From Scytalidium lignicola (Eukaryota; Ascomycota; Leotiomycetes), in contig NCSJ02000018.1 of assembly GCA_002812745.2 (NCBI GenBank), positions 1-64,000 on the forward strand: DNA of 64,000 nucleotides, read 5' to 3'. The stretch's first letter is position 1. Each line of letters starts with the position of its first letter. The notes beneath the pieces were generated by a model, which saw only the letters and a program-made list of their open reading frames with translations, made no database searches and had not been told where the DNA came from. This document shows positions 56,268 through 64,000 of this stretch, piece after piece. The translations under genes were made by a program, and so were the position numbers.

Positions 56268-56650
56268 TCCCCCTCAGCTGAATCACGTTTCTACTTTAGT
56301 TTCATTAGAAGTTGAATAATCATCAGCCATTAACAAAGTCTTCTTCTCGACTGAATTACGTTTTTACTTTAATTTCATCAGAACTTGAATAATCATCAGC
56401 CATTAACAAAGTCTCCTTCCTCCTCGGCTGAATCACGTTTCTACTCAGTTTCATCAGAACTTGAATTAATCATCAGCTATTAATAAAGTCTTCTTCCCTC
56501 TCGACTGAATTACATTTCTACTTCAATTTCATCAGAACTTGAATAATCATCAGCCATCAACAAAGTCTTCTTCCTTTTCGGCTGAAATCACTTTTTTACT
56601 TCAGTTTCATTAAAACTTGAATCAATCATCAGCTATCAACAAAGTCCTCT
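56268..56650. repeat. Tandem repeat, five diverged units of 73-79 bp
   Basis: Each unit follows the pattern: CGRCTGAATYACGTTTCTAC, then TTYARTTTCATCAGAACTTG, then AATAATCATCAGCCATTAAC, then AAAGTC plus a pyrimidine stretch. The copies of the ACAAAGTC/ATAAAGTC landmark end at 56340, 56413, 56490, 56567 and 56646. Units differ by substitutions and 1-4 bp indels. The array ends 55 bp upstream of a start codon, so it probably lies in the promoter or 5' leader. Confidence 0.95.
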
Positions 56651-56704
56651 CATCTTATCACATCAAGTACCCAGACATTATTGACAAGGGTATCATCAAA
56701 ACTA

Positions 56705-57356
56705 ATGGCAGAACTACAACCACAGCAAGACTTGGCCGAAGAAGCTGTACAGATACCAGATTTCGATCGTATTGCTGAATACCACCATAATCTCGGAGAA
56801 GAACTGCAAAAAGTTCGAAATATTCCAGCTGTAGACTATGGTCTTACAATCATTGGAGCTGTCGACGAGTTACGCCAGGCAATAGAAGGTATCAACACCA
56901 GGATGGATGCTATGAATACGAGAATACAAGCTATCGGTGTCGGCATGAACACAAGATTTGACCAACTCGAACAACGATTAGCCAATGAGTCAAAAACTAT
57001 GTGCGTAGAGCCCGTTTCTTACCATAAGTGAACTGAACTGATAACATTCACAGAAATTCAAATTTCATCGCTCGTTTGTCTAACAGTCGAGTTAAGACGG
57101 CTGATGACGTGCTTGCGGTGCTGTACGATGTTCAAACTAACCAACCCATTGAAAACTTCCCGAGACGATCACGGGATATCAACACGATGACAGGTAAGAC
57201 CTTCTTCGAGCTGCAACTTGACTGCTGGCTAACCTTAAGCAAGCCCAAGTCATCGACCCAATATTACAAGCACTCGGGGGAGACTCTACGGGTAACATCA
57301 CAGCAAAGCGGAAGAAGTTAAGAGCATATATTGGTCTAGAGACCAATCCTGCGTGA
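56705..57356 (+). CDS. Coiled-coil protein of an uncharacterised fungal family
   Basis: Three exons, join(56705..57000,57054..57193,57244..57356), 182 aa. Introns of 53 and 50 nt keep one frame. The N-terminal half forms a coiled coil (GAVDELRQAIEGINTRMDAM, NTRIQAIGVGMNTRFDQLEQ). Then come ARLSNSRVKTADDVLAVLYD, QTNQPIENFPRRSRDINTMT, and a C-terminal helical block (ILQALGGDSTGNITAKRKKL, RAYIGLETNPA). I know this combination (heptad t-SNARE-like N-part, short PxFPRT-like motif, ALG...RAxIGL end) only as a multi-copy family of hypothetical proteins in filamentous ascomycetes. Function unknown; no catalytic motif. The promoter carries the five-unit tandem repeat. Confidence 0.78.
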
Positions 57357-57974
57357 AAGATCACCTTGATGCCTCCTAGTCAATACATATTAAGATGAGT
57401 GGGTTAGGCGTCTAGAAGGATGAATTAAAAATTGCTTTTCCATGTAAACATAGTTCTGGCCCCCTTTATTAATTGGAAGCCTTTTTCTCTTCCCCTGGCG
57501 GCTTTCACTGGCCCAGAAACTTTGGTCCTTATCGTGCTTATCATCCCTCTATTAGCCCAGACTCGTAGGTGGGGCCTGGGCAGAAAAGATGCCGCGCACT
57601 TTGGAGAAGGTATGTTCTGGCGTCCACGCCATCAACCGTTGATTGAATGTCCTATGGTCATGACCATTGGGCACTGGCTCCTGGAAAGCAAATACATCAC
57701 ACCGTCAATAGAAACGGGGTCACATCGCGCAGCCTTCTCCAACGCATGTTCAGGCCGCCTCCCTCAACCCATCCATGTCGTCCTGAGGTAGGCGTTACGA
57801 AAAGTTTCAGGGATAGCTTTCTCCAGTGTTTCTTACTCAACAGTTTGGTTGTTATTGGATTCCGATACTTTCAACTGGGACATATATTTACCAAATCTTC
57901 CTCCAAGGGATTGTGTGTTGGCACTGCCACCAGATTTGGAGCTCAGTAGATACAACCTCCAAAAACACTTCAAC
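57357..57974. other. Intergenic region before serine dehydratase gene
   Basis: 618 bp. The ORF at 57432-57791 (+) has a hydrophobic start but no recognised domain, and I do not support it. Confidence 0.45.
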
Positions 57975-59105
57975 ATGGGGTCCAACTTTCTAGCTCAGCC
58001 GTGGATCCAAACACCGTGTATCAAATCCCCAGCACTGTCTCGCGAAGCAGGATGGTACTTTCTTCCCCGAAAACTCAGAAACAAGGCCGATCACTGACAG
58101 TTTCCAAGTAACGTCTACCTGAAACTGGAGAACCTCCAGCCCTCGGGATCCTTTAAATCTAGAGGCATCGGAAATCTCATCCTCCATGCGATGAGGACTC
58201 GCAGTCCATCCAAGCCCCTTCACTTCTACTGCTCCTCAGGAGGCAACGCCGGCCTCGCATGTGCAACAGCCGCGCTATCACTACAGCAGAATGCGACGAT
58301 CGTAGTGCCTCTCTCAACATCTGCATTCATGGTTGAGAAATTGAAGATCTTGGGCGTGGAAGTTATACAGATAGGCAATCACTGGAGCGAGGCGGATGCC
58401 TATTTGAGAGAAGAGCTGCTAGCGAAAGATAAAGATGGTATATATGTGCCTCCTTTTGATGATCCGGAGATATGGCATGGAAACGGGACTATAATTGACG
58501 AGATTGAAGTACAAATGCGAGACGAGGGTGGGTATGATGCGGTGGTGTGCAGTGTAGGTGGTGGTGGGCTATTCGCTGGGATCATGGAATCATTAGAAAG
58601 ACATGGACGATTGCGTGGCGGTCAAAAAGGAGGAGCGAAAGTTCTCGCAATGGAGACAGATGGTACTCAGTCCCTAGCTTTCAGTTTGAAGAACACGAAA
58701 CTGTCTAGGATGGATACTATTTCCGGAATTGCCACTAGTCTCGGAGCTGCACAAGTTGCAAAAAAAGCATTTGAATGGGCTCAAAGGCCAGAAGTTGTTA
58801 GTTGTGTATTCAGTGATGCTGAGGCGGCCATGGGATCCGTCTGTTTTGCAGACGACCAGAGGATACTTGTCGAGGCTGCTTGTGGGGTGAGCATCGCGCC
58901 TGCCTACAACGACACGTTGGCTAGTATCCTGTTTCCTGAGGTAGAGAGATCGGAGTTTGAAAAGTTAAATATCATTATTGTTGTTTGCGGTGGATCTAAT
59001 GTAAGTTTGGATATATTGGATAAGTATAGAAAGGAATATGCTGGTCATGAAGGTGTGGTGAATAAATTCCATAGGAGGAAATTGGTCTCGGGACAGAAAG
59101 ATTAA
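57975..59105 (+). CDS. L-serine/L-threonine ammonia-lyase (PLP-dependent dehydratase)
   Basis: Two exons, join(57975..58054,58109..59105), 358 aa. The 54-nt intron restores AGCNVYLKLENLQPSGSFKS, which holds the PLP lysine (SGSFKSRG, about residue 48). Further features: the PLP phosphate-binding loop near SSGGNAGLACA, the second glycine loop CSVGGGGLFAGI, and the C-terminal VCGGSNVSLD with the serine that contacts the pyridine ring nitrogen. These fit the serine dehydratase (SDH/Cha1/Sdl1) branch of fold-type II enzymes. It deaminates serine (and often threonine) to pyruvate or 2-oxobutyrate in the cytosol. No regulatory ACT domain is present. Confidence 0.92.
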
Positions 59106-59476
59106 GGATCTGAATCTCAAAAGTTGGGTTAATAAAATAGGTTAGAACTGCTTAGAATCATTATCCGATACTCTGATTCTAGATATTTAATATGGGTACA
59201 AAATGCTTCAACAGAAGGCAAGCTTCTAATATCAGATGGCACTGGAAAACTGGAAAATAGAAAACTCCAATAATGGCTGAACTTCTGGAAATATTATTTG
59301 AAGCTGACCGATATTATGAGTCTATACCTTATTCTCTTGTGTTGTTGAGCAATATGGTGTTGAAATACCGTTAGTCAGCGTCTACTGTCTTTAAAACTTT
59401 GGTACTGCTATTTTTCTTCGCTAGGATTTAGGACTTTTCGCTCTAAACCACAGCATGGCAATTAATTGAGCCCACA
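59106..59476. other. Intergenic region dehydratase-NAT9 gene
   Basis: 371 bp, AT-rich. Nothing else seen. Confidence 0.5.
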
Positions 59477-60332
59477 ATGCTAGTCAATAAAAATACGGGT
59501 ACTATTTTATTTCATTCGTTAATATGTGGAGTTTAAATCTTCCTTTACTAACGTGTATGGTCAAAAGTCATCTTAACCAATGCCGTTCTTTTGGTGCCGT
59601 ATGAGAAGTCGCACGTCGTTACATACCATGAATGGATGAAGAGTGAGGTGCTATAACTCAGCTTCCTCTTAATCTCCTCGGAAGTACTTGAGCGAGCTAA
59701 CAGATCTCCTGTAGGAAATACAAGAGGCCACTGCATCTGAGCCTTTGTCCCTTGAAGAAGAGTACCAGATGCAGCACAGTTGGAGAACCGACCATGACAA
59801 ACTTACATTCATCGCTTGTGTTCCACCTCCCTCTGATGCAAGCAATGTCGAGAATTTGGCACCAGCAATTTTCCCTGGAGTTGCTGATGCACCAGAGCGA
59901 ATGATTGGTGACGTCAATCTATTCTTATCGCCAGCAGATGAAGATGAAGAGGGCTGTATAGGCGAACTCGAGTTAATGATAGCTCCTACATCCATAAGGC
60001 GTCAAGGATATGGCCGGGCTACTATCCTAACATTCATTTATTATCTAAAGACACATCTAGAGGAGATATTGACCGAGTACAAGCAAGGGAAATCTCAAGA
60101 TAAGATGTCTTTGCTCCAGTTAAAGGTCAAGGTAGGCAGCAGTAATGAGAAGAGTATTCAGCTGTTTGAAAGCATTGGATTCATTAAAGTTTATCAGAGC
60201 CCGAATTACTTCGGCGAATTCGAACTAATTCTAGAGGAGTTCCTTGGTGAAGAAAGAATTCGCAGTCTATTGGAGAAATTCAAGATCGAGGGATATCAAG
60301 AGCTATCGTACGTTACTAGGGAAGGGGTGTGA
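59477..60332 (+). CDS. GNAT acetyltransferase, NAT9-like
   Basis: Three exons, join(59477..59498,59568..59647,59715..60332), 239 aa. Exon 1 encodes MLVNKNT plus one base. The N-terminus MLVNKNTVILTNAVLLVPYE and YHEWMKSEEIQEATASEPLS plus LEEEYQMQHSW match the NAT9 group. The acetyl-CoA core follows: MIGDVNLFLS, CIGELELMIAPTSIRRQGYG (RRxGxG/A site), RATILTFIYYLKTH, then SNEKSIQLFESIGFIKVYQS. NAT9 proteins are probable N-terminal or tubulin-associated acetyltransferases; substrates are poorly defined. The first intron (GTACTA...TTACTAAC...AAAAG) has a clear branch site. Confidence 0.88.
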
Positions 60333-61079
60333 TTCTACTTTGCTGGCAGATGACACCATCTAAAGAACGCTATAACCCCCTAGAAGAATTAGAGCTAGCA
60401 ACAGCTATTTTGTATGGCAATAAAATCAATTATGCTAGCTAAGTACCTTTCATTTTTATCATCCTAATAGCGGATAGTTTCCATATTTGTTATTCCATTC
60501 GCTTGTTACCATGTAGTGCAGTGCTTGCTACTTTATTGTCAGTCACAACAATATAAAAATATTCTTGCTTGTAGGTTTCCCTGTGACCACCAAAGTTGTA
60601 TGCTGTGCCCAGTGATTGTTCAAATTTCTTGGTCCTCGTATTCCAGGCTCATGACAGCGGTAGATGACTTCATTATACGTTGGCGGATTGGTCTAGGAAG
60701 GAGGCAATCAAATCCTTGTCATCTTTTTGTAAGTTTTACTGGAAGGAGACATACCGGCCCATTCAGAGAGTGGTTTGGAAGGTTTGGATATTTTCAGTGA
60801 CCAACGATAATCCTTGCTCCAAGGTTCAAAACGAATTTCCATAATATTGCAAACGCCTTATAAGTTTAGTCTGCTTGTGTCTGCTTGCGTCAAGAGATCT
60901 GCTCCTTCCTTACTGGTGCCGCCTCGTCGTAACAGTGCAAGTGAATTGAGATAGCTTTGATGGAAGAAGACGAGGAGGTAGGTAAGGGAAATGTTCTGGC
61001 TTAAATTAGGTATGTGCAGATTATAGCAGAACATAAACTTAGTTCATCTGCTGACTTCTTCGACAAAAAGACATATCTT
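60333..61079. other. Intergenic region after NAT9 gene
   Basis: About 750 bp. The ORF at 60516-60800 has no features. No repeat or RNA gene is seen. Confidence 0.45.
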
Positions 61080-61433
61080 ATGAGGGTAATCTGCAAATTA
61101 CCATGCAAGACTTTAAACATCGTCATCAACAAATTGGTATCCACCACAGTTGACGGTGTCGAGAATGAGCCAGAGTGGAAGAGATATTTGATTCAGTTGA
61201 ATGTGAGCGCTTTGCCAACGAAGCGAGGCCAGTTGAGTTGGTTTGTAAGGGACCAAGCGGCCAGGGAATTAGCTAAGACGAGACTTAATTTGGTGAAGAA
61301 AGAGCTGCTCGGATTAAAGGATAAAATTCGGGAAGTGGTCCAAGACGAAGAGAGGGCTTGTGAAAGAAAGCTATGCCGAATGATGGGAGCCACAGAGGAA
61401 TTAGAGCTGCTCGCTCATGGGTACGTTGAGTAG
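61080..61433 (+). CDS. Weak hypothetical ORF with basic/acidic helical C-terminus
   Basis: 117 codons from the ATG at 61080; the frame is open upstream to about 61014 without ATG. The sequence has mixed character and ends in a helical charged stretch (ELAKTRLNLVKKELLGLKDK, IREVVQDEERACERKL). No known domain. It could be the last exon of a gene whose upstream part I cannot join, a lineage-specific gene, or chance. Reported at low confidence. Confidence 0.25.
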   Translation: MRVICKLPCKTLNIVINKLVSTTVDGVENEPEWKRYLIQLNVSALPTKRGQLSWFVRDQAARELAKTRLNLVKKELLGLKDKIREVVQDEERACERKLCRMMGATEELELLAHGYVE

Positions 61434-61722
61434 TTGACGAGACAGCAACATCTTCTATGACGAGATTTTGGTTCATTCATTGGTGGAGAGAAGGAGAACA
61501 ATCCAGAGCAAAGCGGCCATGAGCCTTTTAACAAGGCTTTCTCCCACAGTTTCTGAAGCTTATCGTTATTTAGTTATTAATGAANTTTTTTTTATTAGTT
61601 TCCCAATAGTTCCATGATGCTGTCAACGGTGTGGTCGTAGTCAGTGACGAGATGCTTGTGACGATTTAAACAGGAATGGGGAAACAGAAAGGTGTAGTGT
61701 GAAGATAATTGATTTACTATGT
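61434..61722. other. Short intergenic stretch, N at 61585
   Basis: Convergent 3' flank of the polymerase subunit gene, with an N beside a T run. Confidence 0.5.
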
Positions 61723-63427
61723 CTAGCCAGGCACAGCAAACTTCACAATAGATGTTTCTAGTGTGTCTGTATCTACCAGGATAATCTCACCAGTCTCCTC
61801 AAATCGAGGGGCCGCGATCAAACGAGCCATTTGCCCCTCTGGGCCTTCAATAACAGTAGTTTCGAACTTGGGTTGGGAGCCAACAATGTAAAGGTGTGGG
61901 CAGGAGTCTAGTACGAAGGGATCATCATCTTGAAATGGATAGCTCCCTGAATCTTGTTAGCCATCCGGGACCTTGAGATAAAAGCCGTAGGAAATTGACA
62001 GCGGAATGCTTACATAGAGTATCTGGCGCTGTTGGGGCACAACATCGCCATCTACACATGGCCTCCATTATCTTAATTCTACTCTCCGTCTCCACGTACT
62101 TAAAAACGTCGTCTACATTTTGTCCTCCAGTTCCAAGCACTTTCCATCCTTCAACTTCTCCCTCCCAAGGATTTGTAACCGAGTCGAACCAACTATGGCC
62201 CTTTGATTCACCTCCGCTTACTGGATTGCTTGTATATGCTTTAGCCAACGGAAATATAGCGCTATGGATCGGCTGTTGTGGCATGCTAACATTTGCAGGA
62301 TCCGACGCTCCTGGAATCACGGTGACTGGGATGCTTGGCAGGATGGTGGAGAGGAAGTTGTCGAAATGTGCTGTTGGAGCGGGATTATATGCACTGCTAT
62401 CATAACCATATTTCTTGTGTAGTTTCCGGCCGTTACCAGTGGTACTCTCCGAAATTATCTCTGCGGTAGTAGATATAGAGTTTCCAGCAATGATAAGCCG
62501 GCTAATTTTTGACGCTTCTTGTTGTAAATTGGGATCCAATGCTTCACCTAATAGAAACTCTGAAAGTAAGTCTAATTGAAGAAAATGAGCTGAATTCTTC
62601 CCAGAGAATCCTAGACCAGAGACGATAGCAATCTTCTTTCCACCTCCAGATGTATGCATATCCATAGCAACATCTTCTTCTGTCTTTGATTGAGTTCTCT
62701 CTTCGGATTTCTCTGTTTCAGACGGATTCAATCCACCCCATCGTTTTGGTTGCGGAGGCAGATCTGGTACACGGATATCAACCACGTCGAAATCTCCATT
62801 AGCGTTTTCCGTTCCCATAACTGCTATAATGCACCCCGTCACAAGTATTTCATTTAACAATGGCGTTCCTGTAAGTCGTAGCCGGCCAGATTCATCTTCC
62901 AACATCATCTGGTCCTCTCCAGATGGCGATATATATTTTCCAAGTGGTTCAGGTACCGCGGACCAGTGCTGTTTAGAATTAGAATAAGATTCTTACTTCG
63001 ACAACCGGTTTTGACTTACATCCTTCGCGATATCGTCCAGAATATTTGGCTTCAGTGGCATTTCCATATATATTGTCCCAGAAACCCAACATAATTCCCC
63101 CTGCCTTACATCAAGCACCCTATCTACTTTCCTTACAGTCTCTCCAGCTACCTGAAAACCGTCCCATGCTTCAGCTGCATTTCGTTCCACAAAAGGTTTG
63201 AGGCATGTTAATCGAAGAAAGTACATATCCCCATATTGCTGTTGGTAATGTTTCTCTTTTTCAAGTTCATATGCATCGAATGATTTGTAGTTTGAGTGTT
63301 CTCGTTGTTGCAGCTCGTACTTTTGGTCTCTATGCATGATCAACTTATTACCCAGTTTTAAGGATTAAGCAATTATAACCTACGAAGGGGCAGTGAGAAG
63401 ACTGTCCTCCACTTCGGGGAGCGCCAT
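61723..63427 (-). CDS. POL31: DNA polymerase delta small (B) subunit
   Basis: Four exons, complement(join(61723..61946,62014..62968,63020..63329,63384..63427)), 510 aa. Exon 1 reads MALPEVEDSLLTAPS. The OB-fold part includes YFLRLTCLKPFVERNAAEAW, GELCWVSGTIYMEMPLKPNI and LEDESGRLRLTGTPLL. The calcineurin-like phosphoesterase part follows: KKIAIVSGLGFSGKN, LIIAGNSI, TVIPGASDPANVSMPQQPIH, then GTGGQNVDDVFKYV and FVLDSCPHLYIVGSQPKFET. Metal-binding residues of the phosphoesterase fold are altered (e.g. VSGLGF where active enzymes have xDxH), as usual for this structural subunit. It is needed for DNA replication together with the catalytic Pol3 subunit. Introns are 51-67 nt. Confidence 0.95.
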
Positions 63428-64000
63428 GATTCACTTCTGGGATTATATTTGTTGGCATGGAACTTTGTATATTGGAGTGAACGGACAGACTTGTTAAAAA
63501 CGTGGTAGTCGCACGCGTCGCGACTTTTCGCGTACCACTTTATCTGTTATCAGCATCACCAAGTAGTGATGAATTGGAAGGGCAAGTCTGAAAGAGCATG
63601 AAATAAATAAATGACAAGACTATTGATAAGATTAATAAGAGTCTTTAATACAGATTTACTTAAGAAAGACGAGTACGTTTTCAAACGATATTATTATCCA
63701 ATTTCTGTTAGAGTGTACGAGATATCCTATTCTACTCGAGACATGCTAACTTTATAGTAAAAGTAGCCTAAAACCCAAACAAAAGAAACAGTAAATGCTC
63801 GCTATGCAAAGAAAAATGAAATCTATTTCGACTGTCACGCAATTTCATAGAAACGATACCAGGAATGCCTGAACTCCATTATAACACATAGAACCTGTTA
63901 TAGTTATCGCTTATCACAATAACTTGGGAGACTAGGTTCTGCTCCTCCACTAGCCCAACTGAGGACCGTGAGGGATGTTGTATATACCATGACGATAAAC
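63428..64000. other. Terminal upstream region
   Basis: 573 bp, AT-rich. Contains the polymerase subunit promoter on the left. No supported gene at the window edge. Confidence 0.5.

Noticed and set aside
56268..56650. CRISPR-like array
   Set aside because: The units are diverged tandem copies of 73-79 bp without unique spacers, in a eukaryotic genome.
57432..57791. 119-codon ORF before the serine dehydratase
   Set aside because: No family resemblance and not joinable to the dehydratase frame.

Overview
The window is eukaryotic nuclear DNA from a filamentous ascomycete (Pezizomycotina). The gene families, the many short introns of about 50-110 nt with GTRNGT donors and CTAAC or CTGAC-like branch sites, a dispersed solitary 5S rRNA gene and compact gene spacing all support this. 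A leotiomycete (Helotiales-like) origin is my guess from protein flavour and was not tested. The sequence looks like a draft assembly: isolated N characters sit beside homopolymers, and in three coding places the N has to be ignored to keep the reading frame.

Layout, left to right. 1-15.7 kb: 3' end of PAN1 (+), TRM140 (-), COQ10 (+), a coiled-coil / ubiquitin-like-domain protein ending in a CaaX box (-), a 2.7 kb gene-poor stretch, EMC2 (-), AP-3 delta APL5 (+), SMAP-domain protein (+). 15.9-30.4 kb: YSY6/RAMP4 (-), a small membrane protein (+), a signal-anchored one-TM surface protein (-), KIN28/CDK7 (+), RCY1 (-), SHPRH/IRC20-like helicase-RING (-), mitoribosomal mS41 (+). 30.4-37 kb: a gene-poor stretch with a bZIP-like factor (+), a 5S rRNA gene, a small secreted repeat protein and a tRNA-Ala. 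37.5-42.1 kb: YOR1-like ABCC transporter (-), then about 3.2 kb without recognisable genes. 45.3-54.5 kb: bL34m (-), an unknown conserved protein (+), STE24 (-), mitochondrial MetRS (-), MTR2 (+), a small TM/SAP-like protein with a 13-nt exon (-), RPL38 (+). 54.9-64 kb: duplicated dimeric alpha-beta barrel protein, a coiled-coil gene preceded by a five-unit tandem repeat, serine dehydratase, NAT9-like acetyltransferase, a weak ORF, and the DNA polymerase delta small subunit (-).

Most genes are ordinary housekeeping genes and there is no biosynthetic cluster, transposon or viral gene. The functions loosely group into endomembrane traffic (PAN1, APL5, RCY1, EMC2, YSY6), mitochondrial translation (mS41, bL34m, MSM1) and protein prenylation: two predicted CaaX proteins (ending CRVM and CVTM) lie in the same window as the CaaX protease STE24. 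I take that as coincidence of location, not a proven system. Gene models were built by hand from splice signals and reading-frame continuity; exon coordinates are given in each entry.
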